From contig BQKZ01000294.1 of assembly GCA_036244855.1 (NCBI GenBank), positions 2,411-66,410 of the forward strand: a DNA stretch of 64,000 nt. The letters run 5' to 3'. Positions 40,622-55,600 of the stretch are shown piece by piece. Position 1 is the stretch's first letter. The number at the start of each line of letters is the position of its first letter. The translations under genes and the position numbers were made by a program. The notes below the pieces were generated by a model that saw only the letters and a list, made by a program, of their open reading frames with translations, made no database searches and had not been told where the DNA came from. Source of the DNA: Temnopleurus reevesii (Eukaryota; Echinodermata; Echinoidea; Temnopleuroida; Temnopleuridae).

Positions 40622-43600
40622 ACCCACCAACAGTCACTATACCTGATCACAGTAATATAAGAGGACGTTGTCCCATAATGCTAGAAATTGCATTGCATCA
40701 TTACTTGGCACCATCATGGAACTATATAACCTCCCCATTCCCCAGCCCCCCCCCCAAAAAAAAAAGAAAGAAAATGCACTAACATCACATTAGAAACGTG
40801 TTTCAAGAAGCTGGTTTGCATCAATAATGCTGACTAATCCAAGGACTACCTTCATTTTGATTGGATGAAAGCAAGATTTCCGACTGTTGCCATCGGAACT
40901 GTTTGAGAATGAACGTCCGTTTCATGGAAATACTCTTCTATTAACCCCTAGCCCCTCAATTTAATTGAAATCATTGCTTGTCTATATCAAAGGACACTGT
41001 CACCCTTCTAGGAATGACATTGACAATGTATGGAATGCTTGGATTCATGGAGGGGTGGGGGGGGGGGGTTAACACAGCATTCAAGGGAATGTGATTAATG
41101 TGTAGGTTCGAGTCCCACCCAGGGCATTAATTTCCTTCAGCAAGAAATTTATCCACATTGTGCTGCACTCAACCCAGGTGAGGTGAATGGGTACCTGGTA
41201 GGAATATTTATTCCTTGAAACGCCAAGTGCGCTAATAAAGTGGCTGCTGGGCTAAAGCCAGGGTAATAATGCTGCAATTGTAGAGCGCTTGGAGAATTCT
41301 TAGAGTTGATAAGCGCTATATAAAAGCCATTCATTATTATTAACAGTTTTAATTATCTACATATATATATTTGGCTTCATTTTTTTCTTTTTTAGGGAAG
41401 GGTGATTACATTAAATTACTTGTATACTTATGCCAAAAAAGAAAAAAGTGTAATTATGAATATTGAATATTGTAAATATTTAAATGCACGATGTGGTGAC
41501 TAGGTCCTTATTAATATTGTTGACATTTTTAAAGTTGGTTCTTTAGATATTTGTTTTTCAGTAAAAGGATAATCTTCTTATCTTCAAAAAATGTAATACA
41601 AAAGACTGAACATTACCATTAAAAAGATACTCATTAAAAGGTATAAAACAAGCTAAAATTCACAAATTTTTTAAATGATAGAAAAAAATGAAGAAATAGA
41701 AATACATCATCTAGACTCATGCTACATACACTGATGTGCCCACATCTGAATAAGCACCAGTTAATAATGGACCCAACTGCTCATTTGATAATTTTACAAA
41801 AGAAATCTGATCTTAGTTCATACTCATGGGAATTTAGGTGTACTAAGTGTATTCAACATTACAACTTCAAATGGGTGGTTTGATAAGCATTTTAAACACA
41901 TGTATGAGAGGAATATATGACAAAATAATATCACAAATTATCAAACATTTCTCAGCATTGAAATACTTGTGTCACAAATTCAGACTTCAAATAATAAAAC
42001 AGAATGGTTTATCAGTACATTTTACATGCAATGCAGAGCAAAGAAATATTTTTCTTTTGGGAAAACAATTTACATGTACAAGAAGTGCATGTCCAGCAAT
42101 TCTTGCCACAGAAAATGAGCAATATCAAACAACATCTCATGAAACCGTCGATATAGATCTGTTGGAGTTGGGGAAGTGACTTCCGGTTTGGGCAGCTATC
42201 AGTGCTTTCTAGAAAATTTCCATATTTTCTTCCTTCAACATTATTGAAGGTACTTGGTAATGCATCAAAGAAACATACCAGGGAATATTCAAAATATTGA
42301 GTTAAAAAAGGTGATTTTTCTATAAACATCCTGGCATAAAATGAAAGCACAAGTAAAAATATTTGAATCTGAGGTGAATTTTTTGCATTAAAACATGCAT
42401 AGCATGATATGTAATTCTTAATTTTCTTATATAATGTCAGTGGCGAGAATTATGGAGCACTTCAGCTTACTATACATGTATATACCAAATAAATACATAA
42501 AAAACAAATTAAATGACGTCTTACATCATAATTTGATAATGGTTACACTACGAACCATGCTGATAATATATAATATTGGCTATACAAACACCATAACCAC
42601 CTGGCAAGCCCGTAATATAATGATTATGATAATGCATACAGATCAAATGGACCAGTGATTAACAGTGCATGGTCGAATATATTTGTCTACCATAACATCA
42701 CATTGTATGTAATGGAGGCTTAAACATTCACCAAGTGACAAATCATGCATTTACCAGCCAATATAAGCAATAGCATTTCAATTATCAGAATGCATAAAGT
42801 CATCATAATGGTCACTGAACGACTGTAAGATTATCTGTATCCAATTTAGGGAACAAACATGCAGCGTTCCATACGGATCAAACAAAACTCAATGTTTCAG
42901 CTTTATATGGACACTAAACATTTGGCACAACACGATTTTCACTCTCCACTTTGCACATGTCGGACTGAGGGATGCAAAGACTAGTCCCACACATACCATT
43001 TTCTGTGGTGTTTTGTTATCTGCTTCTGGGGCCAAATCTCGGCCTGAGCCAGTGATATTAGTGACTGGCTCCAGAGTGGATAGAAGGGACTGTCCATCAA
43101 GATGATTTTAACGGAATGAAGAAAGACGATGTAAAATTTGTAAGTTAAATAAATTAAATGAAAACTAAAGCATTCCCAATCTACCAAACTCTGTTGAGCA
43201 TTTAAATGATTGCTCGCAATACTTTAAGAAACCGTGATTTAATTTCAATGAACAAGGCTTTATGCCTATATTGTTACAAGATCTGGCTGTCTAAAAGGGT
43301 GCAAAGGAGAAGTAGATTTCTTTATAGTAAGTAAATCATCAAAATTGCTGTGAAGGATTTTTTGGACCAAATTTTAAAATGTGTGAAGGTAAGCAATATC
43401 TAACCAGAAATTTTTAGATAACACAACAATACTAATGTCCTTTGACTTCCACCAATTTAAATGATCGATCTAAACTCTGAAATGATTACACACTGTAGAA
43501 CGGTACTACGCAGTTAAGAAAACAAGATGGGGAGTTCGAGGGGAGGGAGATTGCCTACCTCTCTCTTGTCATGGGCTGCGCCAGAAGGGGGTCCAATCAG

Positions 43601-46600
43601 AGATGAATGATTTTGGAGCTCCATGGGTGGGGGAAGGGGCACCGCCTCTGCCTCCCCCTCTTCCTCGTCAATGGGGAGGTCTGTCACACGCACAGTAGGC
43701 TTCAGGTCAACGGCTTCTCCGCTTGCCTGTGTGAATTCAAACAAGATACAAACAGCTCATTAGTCATTTAATCAATAAAAAATTGAAGATATAATTGTTG
43801 TGTTGTGGTGTAGCGGTTCTGATTCTCGCCTTTCAACTAAAAGATGGGCAATTCAAATCCCACCAATGACATTATTTTTCCTCAGCAAGAAATCTATCCA
43901 CACAGTATTGCATTAATCGCAGGAGAAAATATTACTTGGCAAGAATTTACTCCTCAAAATGCTTGAGCACTTGAGTGGATTGATCAGCAGTTATAGCCAG
44001 GGTAATAATAAGGTACCTAGTATCAAATGTAGTAGGGCATATGCAAATAGTTATTGCGCTATATGAATGGACCTTTTATATAATTACTATTATTTTACAC
44101 AATACTAAAATGTGAACATTCTGAACAAGTTTAATTTCATAAAAAGTTTCTAGTCCATTTTACAAACGGCAAGTATGTTGTATCAATAAAAGAAAATTGA
44201 ACGTCCTAAAACATTCTTCCGAATAAGCCTACCTGTTTGTACAGCAATACATCACATTGCTTTCAAATTTTTTTCCAGTTCCACCTGACAACTCACATTT
44301 CCCACTTATATCACTTCACAACCCCCTAACTCATTACTTGGGCCCAGTCCTCACCTCATGAACTATGTTGTCAATACCAGCGAGTTCTTCTCTCTCAACT
44401 CCTTCTTGACTTGCCTCTTCTATGAATGGCTCCTGCAAAATATAATAAATGAAAATGTCATTTAGTACTGAATTAATTCAAAAAGTTGACTATGTACATG
44501 TATACCAGTGATCTCTATCTACCTAAATATGCAGGATAGAAATTAAAGTCTAAATCAACAATTACCACATGTTTTCTACCATGGGAAAATGTTTGATTCA
44601 AGTGTTTGGTGATTCATATTTCAATTTCTATACTCATGCATATTCCATAATATATTCATACTAGTACATCAGATGTAAATGAAAATAACTCATCTCATCT
44701 CCAAATATATGGCATATTACACATTTAAAAATTGGGATGAGTTACATTCTTTGCCATCATTGTTATCTTGTTATTATTATTATTTCCCCGACATTTACTC
44801 TTCCAGAATTTCTATATCAATTTCACTTTATGAAATACACAGATTCCAATGTAATATCATCTTCATGAACTGGCTATTTGGTTCTAACCAAAACAAGTTG
44901 ACTTAAAATGCATCTCACATCAATGCAGATTGTTTGTTTGGTTTTATGCATTGAATAGAAAATTCCCTACTAAACATGTAAAAGGAAAAAAAAACAACAA
45001 CAAAAGAACAAGAAAAAAATGGGTGTGATTCTCTTTCTGTGCACACCTACAGTACTTTGCTGTGGGCGGTGGCAAATACACAATAAGAATTTGAGTGTTG
45101 ATCCATTTGTTTGGGTAAAGAATTGAAATGTTTGCCAGAGGACAATGCAAACAGGTCCCTTGGAAATAAAGATCTTTTCTAAATGAATATATTCTAGACC
45201 TTTTTCATTCAGTTTGCATTCATTGCACTATATAGGTTATAATCCTAACAATTAAGATTTGAAATGAGCTAATCTGCCAATACTTGAATGTTCCTCATAC
45301 TAGAAATCTATATAATTTGTCTAGTTTATAAGAGTTTAATACAGGGGCATGTACATGAATATCTAATTAAAAATGAAAATCTAGTATTAGTGTAAACTAT
45401 AATATCTATCCATTTTTAAAATAAATCAATTAACAAAGTGAATGTGGAGTTCTTTATGTTGTCATCACACATTACGCCAAAGTTGCCAAGTAAAGAATGC
45501 CTATCACAGGTGGAAATGAAAACTTTGAAAGTCCATATACTTCTGAATGGTGATCCAATTTTGCTCAAAGTTTCATCGTTTTATCATCTTATTTCTCTTC
45601 CTGCACGACAGCACATTAATTTCCAGTTGTAGTTCCCCTTTAATGTAAAGGCCTACCAACCCTAAAGGTCAGAGCAGAATCATTATATCATTCCCCTTTT
45701 CTCCTGACCAGACTCCTATTAATGTGAATGTCAAAAGATGGAATTCGATGATGAAAGTCCCTTCTTTTGCTCCTCCAATTACGCTTCCCTCATACGACTT
45801 TGTTTGCCAACTTCATTATCATAGCGCGACATTTCATGACATTTTAGCTCAAAGCCTTAATATTAATAATATTGTAGATAAGAATGAAACATGCATCGTC
45901 AATTTGAATGGTGAGAAGAAGGTGGCAATATGTATGGTCTCCATGGAAGATCAGTTATACGACAGCAGAGATGCTAACCGTTCCAGAAAATGCATGATGT
46001 CAAAATTTAAAAGTAAATACCCTGACAGCTGGACAATAGTGGCCAAAACATGACAAAAATCACCACATTCAAAGCTATTAATATGTGATTAAAGCCATGA
46101 ATTTATATGAAAATACACCTTATGAATATTCAGGGGGTTGGCATCTCTGATACAGAATTGCATACACTGCATACTCTTGGACATTATCGATGAGTTTTAT
46201 CCATGAAATACAAGCAATTAACACTGAGACGTAGAGTAGAATGGAATACAAGTTTTACATGTAGACCTAAAGAGCTAAATAAAAGTGTGACTATGCATTC
46301 ACTCGATATTCTGATTATTTTCTTCATATATACAACTTTTAATATTGACAACAATTTTCTTGAGCCATGGTTATCGAAGTGATTTATATAGGTTTTACTG
46401 CCCAATTCAATACTCAAATTTAATTTCATTCTCAATTTCCAACAGTAACAAAAGTAGTGCAATTTAAAAAGTGTACATTAAAACATCTGTTGCTCATTAT
46501 GAAAAAGTAAAAAATTATAATAATAAAATAATTATAATAAAGCTGCAATATCTTGTAGTTCTTAAAATAATGGTAAAGCAATCAAACATTTAAAAAAATT

Positions 46601-49600
46601 GTTAAGCATGTCTTTAATAAGAAGAATCAGCATCACAATTTTGTATAAATCTCTAATACACTATTTTTCTTTCAAGAGTACTAGTAATGTCAATTCCCAG
46701 GTAAGTCCAAACAAGGATGAAAGGAACAAAAAGGGGAAGAGCAATAAAAAAAATTGTTTTCTAAAAAACATAACACATGCTTACAAATGGTACGCATCTC
46801 TCAGAAGTTCTATGTTGACAGGTATAAATTTAACCAAGAATATACCCCTAGGGTAGATGTTTTTTGGTTGAAATGTCAAAAACTACTAAATACGTCACTA
46901 AGCTCGACTATATTTGGAAATGTTGCTCTGTCTCTAATACTATTGATGGTGAAGTGTAGACTGTATCAAATGAGATGGAATAATTTCCAAAGATAGGAAA
47001 CGCAGCTCGCAGGCTTCTCCTGACTGGGATGTTTTTAAGGCCACACGATCCATGCTTTCTGTATATTCCTAAATGGATATTTACTGAGAAACATGTAATC
47101 ATAACGTGACTATTAATGTCACAGCCTATAAGACTTAAGCATAAACTGAATAGAAGCATATCACTTATAAACAATGATAATACATCAAATTTCAAAATTT
47201 CAAAAGTTGCAAAATCATGTGGAATTCCACTGTTAAGCACATCTTTTGTCTTCAGATGAATGTAGTTGACAGATTTTTGTTTCTATTGTAAATAAAAACT
47301 TTTCCATCCAATTTTGGTAAGGTTTTAAACAATTCATAGATTCATCAGCATCCAATAGCCACAAAAGTTCCAACCTACATTTCAATCACATGTCTGGAGC
47401 AGTCTGGATGTCTATTTGTGGTTTATATCATCGTATATGTGCAAGCATAAATTTCTTTATCATGGTGAATAAAAGGCTATATTTTGCAGTTCAGTAGAAA
47501 TATAGGAGAGAATGGAGAAGCCGAGAGAAAGGAGAACAGAGAGAGGTGGGGAAAAGATGAATGGATATAAAGAAATAGAGAGTGTAGAAAGAGAGACACA
47601 GACACAGACCCAGAGGAAATTAGCTTGACCTTTGAGATACATTAATAAAGGAATGGGATCATGCAAATTCATTAAAGTGACATGAATGAGAAAAAATAGC
47701 AACCCCAAAACATTATATTTGTATGAATAGAAACAAGGTGAGGGAATACACCTGCTTCATAATGCAGAACTATGTTTCAAAATGTCTATTTGGCTCAAGT
47801 AGAACACTTTCTAACAAACACTCAAACGCATCTGTGAATACACGGAGCCTATTCATTATTCTATACTGAGCTACCTAATATAAAATCAAATGGCCTAGCT
47901 AATCAAAACACATCCTAAAGTACACTTATAGTTTTGCAAAGAAGTCAAAGAATAGAAGAGTTTGCAATTATACGAGCTAAGAACAGGTGGTGAATTGCCC
48001 TTGATGGTTTGAGAAGACTGCTGTCGCGTGATTGGTTCTCTTTAAGACTCATCGTCGACGGCTGCGATGCACTCGCTGCTTACTGCGTACTGAAATCTGG
48101 CCATGACGTCAATGAGAGCCTTTAGCTCACTTGCATCACTCTCAGTTTCACCCTTCTTCTTTGTCTGTCCCTAAAAGCGCTCCCCTATTTCTTTTTTTCT
48201 CCCTCACTATTTTCCTTTTCGTTCTTTTCTTTTGCAAGATATCATGATAACGTTGGACTATATTTTCATTTTCCCTGATGTATATTTACTCTTCCTATCT
48301 ATTTTACATTTCGTTCTTTTCCTTTGCAAGATATCATGAAGGTGTTGAACTACATTTTTTTAAATTTTCTCTCATGTATAATTCATGAATGTGTTCTTTA
48401 TAACCAATGGAATTGTACCTTTTCTTCTCATTTCTCTTCTTATTCTATTAACTCCTTATCCTCAATCTGTTTTATTACTTTCATGCCGTGCATAGAAGAT
48501 CAATATTTCCAATTATTAAAGTGTTTCCATGTTTTGTTGAGCCTACTTCATTGCATAGTCTCATTCATTTTTTCCCCTCTTGATTTTGTTCCTTTGATAA
48601 CAAGTATGAGCTGAGATTTTAGCTGGGATATACTTTTTGCTAATATCAGGACCATGAATCTATTAAATACGTTTTACTTGTCTCAATGTTCTTTGATTTG
48701 AGTGCAATGATCTTGTGAAAAGAACAACCAGCTAATATGGAGATAATTACAAAATTTGCAAAATGTACACAAACATATTGGCTTCTACAATACATTTTGC
48801 CAAGAAATCATTTGCGCAATTTGTGCATTTCTTAAACTCTATCCAATGTTTGGTAGGCCTACTATTTCTTTCAACGTGATCCCTAACTTTCCTGAAGAAA
48901 TGTACATTAGAGCTATCAAGTATTAATTTTCAGAACAAACCAAACTCTGCATAACATTGCACGATAGGCAGGTTCATTAATAGATGCAAATTTTATGCAT
49001 ATTCTACATACAAAAGTTGTACTTGACAACACGAAAACTTGCTCGAGGCTTGCCCAAACTAGCAACATGTATAGAAACTGGCCTTCAAGTATTGTAGTTC
49101 AAATATTACTAACCAGTTGAAGGAATACTAGTACCACATTACAAAGTTCATTGGCAAGAATTTTGCATAAATTTGAATCTAATAATCATCTTATTCAATC
49201 CTACCTGTCCTTTTTGATCTTGCCTTCGACCTCTCGCTGAGCCACCAGTTGATGATGTTCTACTAGGTGTCTCTATTCTATCTCCTCCTTTCCCGCTCGG
49301 TTTCCGAATCGGACTTGTTAACCACTTCCTAGAAACAAGGATAGAAGAAAACAATAATCATTTCATAACAGTATCCAATATCACACTAGTAAATTATTAG
49401 TATTTTTTTTATTCAATTCAAATGGCATTTATTTTATTCTTTTGATATAAAAAATAAGTCAAGCAGTAACACTCTAGCAATTTACAATTGTAATCATTAC
49501 ATAGATTACTAATTGAGTAACCAAATTGAAGGAAAAGGGTGCAGATCCAGAAGCAGAGCTGGTGCTGGATGGGAAGACAAATACAAAAAAAGAAATACAA

Positions 49601-52600
49601 TACAGACTAGTCCTGTATAATATTGGAACCAGTTAAAGCATAAATATAATTTCATGCAAAATGCTGCATCCTTAATGCTAACACAAGTGCAAATCATTCA
49701 ATGAAATATCAAATCAAATTTGTATAAATCATAGTATCTCTGTTGCCCACATCAAGGAACTTGATAATCCATTAATTACAATCATGGCATCAATGGGTTA
49801 GCAAATTTGACAATTTGTTTCAACCTAGTGGTACAGAAATCCTAATTACATGTAAATTTGTATTTGTAAAATGTTCAAAAATGGAATGAAATGAAAATGG
49901 AATATTTAGAACAAGTGTACAATATGATTCTTTCCCAGGCACATGTAGAATTGAAAAAAAGGATGCTGTACTAAAGCAAAGATCTAACATTTATTTCAGC
50001 TTTTATTAAGAAAAAGGGGGAAAAAAAGAAGAAAATGTTTGTAAGTCATCGCAGAATCCAAACTTGTCGACCTTACGGATCTCTCTCTGCAGCATTGATC
50101 AGGATATTAATGAGACTTTGCAAATTCATAACTTTTAAACTGACAAGTCAATTTTGTTCAAATTGTCAGTTTGTTTACCTCCACTCCTCCATAATTTTAC
50201 CATAGAACAAAATGAATCTGTGGAAGAGGTCCTTTTTTTTTTTTTTTACCCCCCCCCCCCCCCCGGAAATTTTTCCATATTTCCCTTTTTTAAAAAAACA
50301 AATGGCCTTTAACAATGCTTTCGAAAGTCACCAATATAATGTTCAATTACAATTTTGTGATGGTTCCATGCAGTGTTCATTGTTACTTCTTTTTCTCTCT
50401 TCACATTAAATGCACAGAAATTGTTAATCATTACAATGTACATATCTGGAACAAAAATAATAGCCAGTTATTACAGTTCTGAAAATTACAGTTCTGAAAA
50501 TTTTCTAACCAGGATAGGATAATGATTTAAAATTCAATACAAGTGTCCTTTTTTTTCGGCTGAAGAAAACCCACACATGAATTTTTGTTTAAAATGACAT
50601 AAGGAGGAAATACATGTATCTTGAAGATTAAAGACAACACGTTCAGTTTATTCAACATACTCACTGTTGTAGTTCTATAAATAGCACTATGATGACGAGA
50701 ATTTACTCCATTAAAAGAGATAGATTCCCTCAATCTATTACTTATCTAATCATGCAAACTTCTATAATACTCTGTTTTTAGAATAAAGTCTTTAATTGTA
50801 CACAGTTTGATAATAGAGCGATTAAAACTTGTGGCAGCTTTTTTATGGATGGTATTTACTCCAGTGTAAAAACCAAGGACACTAGCTCTAGGCCGTAAGA
50901 AGGAAACAGTGTATAAAGGATTTGAGTGGGCCACCCTATTTTCTATAGATACATGCATACACAGGACACTATAAGAGCAGAATAGCAGAAAGTCTCCTAT
51001 GGAAGCCAAGCCGTTATGACTCGATGCATATGAAAGGATATGTCTTTCAAATGAAAACGAACAAAAAGATGAACTTTTTTAAAGAGAGTATATAGATCAA
51101 GACTGGATTGCCGAAATGTCAAAAGGTTGATTTATATATTTTTTAATTCATGAGGATGCTAATCATGTACAGTATCCTTTTTAAAGAAGAACGAAACCCT
51201 GCATTTTATATTCTCTCAGTAGATGGAGAAAAATAAAAAGAACCAACTGTGAAAATTTGAGCATAATCCGACGATCCATTCAAAAGTTATGAATTTACAA
51301 AGTTATAGTGAATGTCCCGTCATGGGAATCCTCGAGTCGGCAACGCCGACCAATTATTAGTCGTCTACGTTCAAATCTGTGACGTATTTGTGGACAGCTC
51401 TCCATTCATTCTGTACACAAAATTTAACAATTTCTTCTTTTTTCAGAAAAGTGGACAAAATTTTCCCTTTTCTCGTCAGTATTATAGGTGTTGGATAATT
51501 CTTCAAGTATTGCTGGAAGAATAATGTTGAAAAGTTATGGTATATTCAATCAAATTCCATAATTATAAAAAATCATGTACAAAATAAATGGAGAGTTGTC
51601 CGCATATCATCATAGATTTGTTAAGCGTTGCCAATTCAAGGATCCCCATGACATGGGATAATTGAAACTTTGAAAATTCGTAACTTTTGAAAGGAATGTC
51701 CAATTAAGCTCAAATTTTCACAGTTTGATCATCATATTTTTCTTCATCGACTGATAGCAAATTAATTCCAGGGTTTTATTCCACTTTAAATCATGAAAGA
51801 ATTTGCTGCCAATAATTTATTTCATAATCTCTATTCTTAAACAAACCCCTGGAATTACCGTGCTCTCATTGAATGAAGAAAAATCAGATGAACAAACTGT
51901 GAAAATTTGAGCAATATCGGAGAACCCATTCAAAAGTTATGAATTTTCAAAGTCACAGAGATATGACGGTCCCTAACGCTGATGAGGATCCTTGCGATCG
52001 GCAAATTCGACGGATTCTGTGACATCATGTCGGAAAACTCCTCATTCACACTGTATACATAATCTCATATTCTCTTCTTTTTTTTGGACAAGTCAGCAAA
52101 ATGCTAATTTTTGGTTGGATTATAGCATTTCTTTATCAATTCTGCATGTATTTTGAGAAGAATCATGTTGCAAACCTTAGTCTAAATTTTCACATAACAA
52201 CTGGCGTTGCTGTATGTGCTGCTACTGGTACTTCTCCAGCTGCTACCACTACTACTACCACCACGAGTATCACCCCAAATCTACTTTACTAGTAATATAC
52301 TACTACAACTACAAGTAGCCACGATAATAATTCTGAATCATTGCTTATAGTTCTTCACCCCTAATTCAATTCCGTAAGCTAATATTTTAGCAATGATATA
52401 AAAACATTGTAAAAATGAGATTATACTGTATTAAACAATTATCATTATAATTAATTACTAGTTCAACTACAACTAAGAAACTGGAATCGTCAGAATATTA
52501 AAAAAAACATGTTTTCATTTCTCTCTATGATGTAATAGATGCACAAATAATTTCAATGATCCCAAAACCAGATCCAACTAGAGAAGGACCTGACAGTAAG

Positions 52601-55600
52601 GCTAAGATGCGGAATAGCTGCGTGTCATCAGTGCATTGAGAATGATGTACTGCATCTATTTATCAGGACCACATCAACCGTTTGCTGAGTTCATGATGGC
52701 AAACAATTTATAATCACTGTCACTGCAAAATTCCTCCCAGAGATGAGTCCTCTGTTTCTAACCGAAGATCTATTCACAGTCATAAGGGAGTGTTTCTACA
52801 TAAGATAATTATCGTTTTGCCCTTTGCCCCACTTACAAATCGTGGCCTTAAAAAAAGTTGCATGGTTGCTCTTCACTGACCAACTCTGAAATTGGCCAGA
52901 CCTGATATTCCTCTTTTTAAAAAATACTTTTCATTCACATAAAAATATCTTCAGAAATTTAAGAATATACATATGAAATACGAAGAGCTGGCTTACAGTA
53001 GGAGAATTTTCAAGAGGGGATGCTCAGTCACAATAGGCTTTCTACTGCACCATGAACCTATTTTTAGGGGATTCAATATGGTTCATTTTTTAATATTTTA
53101 GGTGCACTGTGGTAATAATATTTCACTAAACCTTATTATCAAGATATATATGAACCTCATTCTCCGAATTCTTTGTAGTCACAGCTAGCTTCAAAGTGAA
53201 AGCAGCTCATCTATGGAATGAGTAATGAAAGATCTAGTCTTGTTTTGATAAAGAGATATCTCCAAGGCTATTTATATGACTTTCTCATCTCTCTTATCTC
53301 CTTTAAAATATATTCTCCTTCTACTTTCACTTTTACTTGAAGGTAATGACTGACATTGTCGAAAATGGAAATACAATTCAGCTGAAGCAGCCTATACAGT
53401 ATTCATTACGCTAAACCTTTAGACTAAAACAGGAATCACATGAATTATATGAGCCCATTGGTTCTGCGTGTTTCAAGATACAATCATTCTAACATTGAAA
53501 ATATCTAAGTGACCAGCCAGATGCTTATCCTTCTACAGCAATGCGCGATGTGGGGAGCTTTGGCGAGTAGATTGTGATTGATTCACTCACCCAAAGCCAC
53601 ATGCTTCTTGAGCGCTTATTTAATTTTACTCTTTTGAATCACAGCCTACCTCTCAGTTTCATAGATATAAAAAAGGTTGCATATCCTTGAGATGAGACCA
53701 AGGGGTGTTGCTCAATATCGACTGCAAATCAACTGCAACTTTGAAAATTATAACACGCATTTTCATACACCTACGGTATGCGCATGAAACAATGATTTTG
53801 ATTGGCATGTTACGATCAACTGCAACTTGCGATTAATTGCAATTTTGAGCAACACCCACTAAGATTTATATAATCATGTGGCTACTTGTTTCTATATCAA
53901 AAGGCTGGATACAGGATTACTAGTTCATTTTGGCAAATATTGTAACTTAAAATCCTCCATGTACAAGTAAAACAATTGTATACAACAATAAACTTTGTTC
54001 TATTTCTGTGATGAATTGCAGGCTGATTTGGGTATATAAATAATAATTATCATCTCATTTGGTTGCAAGGGAATTAAATTTTAATGAAAATATAGAAGTT
54101 ATAATTGCACATGCACACATGGAAAATAATTAAAATGTTTGGGGATGAAGAGGGCATATTTGGTTAATAAATATAAGGAAAACACATCTTCAAAAGTGAA
54201 CATGAACAAAACAATGAAAATGAGAGTATAGTTGACTTACTTTATACTGCCCTTCCTTTTGGGTCCTTGTAAATCATTGTTGTTGATTGACCCTAAGCCA
54301 CCTCCACTACCTGCTTCTAGTTCTGTGGATTAAAAAAAGAGAAAAAGGGAAAATATGGGTAAAATTACATTTCAAAAGAACTAAAATACAAAATCTTTTA
54401 AAGAATTTCTTATGATTGGGTTGGTTGTGATAAAATGCTATTAAATATAGGTGAACAATAAGAGTGGGACACTGCATACCTTGGGCCTACTAAAGCGTGT
54501 AAAGAAATGCTGTCCTGCAATTCAATGGCATGAATTGCATGAGACCTCATCTTTAAGTACTGTATAAGCTGAAATCGGTGCGGTGGTTTCATTTTCGCCA
54601 ATTTCGCGGTTATGGCCTCGCGAAAATTTCCACTCCATATTATGCAAATTCATTTGTTGACAAACACTGTCAAACCGTGAAAATAACTACACGCCAATGT
54701 GTCAAACTGGTGAGAAATTGTGAAAATATCTGTACGCTAAAATATTGGCTCATACAGTACTGTTCAAGCTTTCAGACCGAACTTACCAGGTGAGAGACGG
54801 TAAATATTATTGAGAAAATGAAAATCCTCATGTATTTGCAAGGAAGATGGCTATTCTGTAGATTTGTAACATATTATTTTCATAGAAGTTCAATATAACC
54901 ACTAATCGATGGGCATGCGCAGAATGGAAATGGAAATAAGAAAAACATTTTCACTCCAGTATGAATATTTTGAGTAAAAATTTGATATGCGCTCACATGA
55001 GAATGCACTGATGATAGCTGAATTGAATAAAAAATGTCTCTATCCCATTTCCCACAGTAAATTGATGGATGATCAAGAGTTAATATATCAATATACTGGG
55101 AGGTTTGTCTATTATACCTCACAAACATTTCTGCATAATCTTAGACCAAGAAATTGATCAATTCTATCAAAGGAAAAGGTCTTGGGATTTTTAAGTAAAT
55201 TCATGATATAAATTGGATAACTCTGGCATGCCCAATCCAACAACACACATCAATAGGTCATTTTCAGATTCATACCGTAGATCTATACACCCTACTAAAT
55301 CAGCTTACAAGATAACGAGAAGATCCTGTGAAGTTTGCGTCTTTTCACAGCACTATCAATATTCTCATTTTTATCACTATAGGCTCTTTGTAGTTATTTA
55401 TACAACATATCAACCCTGTGTGGTTATAAAGTATCACCCTACACAGGGCACAAGTCTGCATATATATCTTTCTGACAGCACGTTGTAAGAGTAGACTTGA
55501 CTTGATAACAATAGGGACCTTGGAAATTGTGTTCATTATTTTTTCAACAAAAATTACCTGAACTGAGTTTACTGATTCAACTAAAAGATAAAATTAATAC

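Larger units (their letters stand above)
37707..42996 (-). other. Intron 6 (5.3 kb)
   Basis: Contains a (gga)n run at 38758-38789, a possible LINE 3' tail at about 39420-39600, MITE E at 40018-40199, a poly-C/poly-A run at 40588-40621 and SINE-like sequence at 41095-41345. No additional exon found. Confidence 0.7.
44433..49204 (-). other. Intron 3 (4.8 kb)
   Basis: Contains a fragment of the 51-kb inverted-repeat family near 45520-45640, MITE E at 45966-46149 and the candidate cassette exon 48084-48170. The plus-strand 109-codon ORF at 45724 runs into the MITE and is not believed. Confidence 0.65.
49329..54240 (-). other. Intron 2 (4.9 kb)
   Basis: Holds poly-T/poly-C at 50230-50264, the inverted-repeat cluster at 51183-52060 and MITE B at 53702-53858. 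No further exon recognised. Confidence 0.65.

Noticed and set aside
45724..46053. 109-codon plus-strand ORF
   Set aside because: No recognisable domain; its 3' third runs into a MITE.
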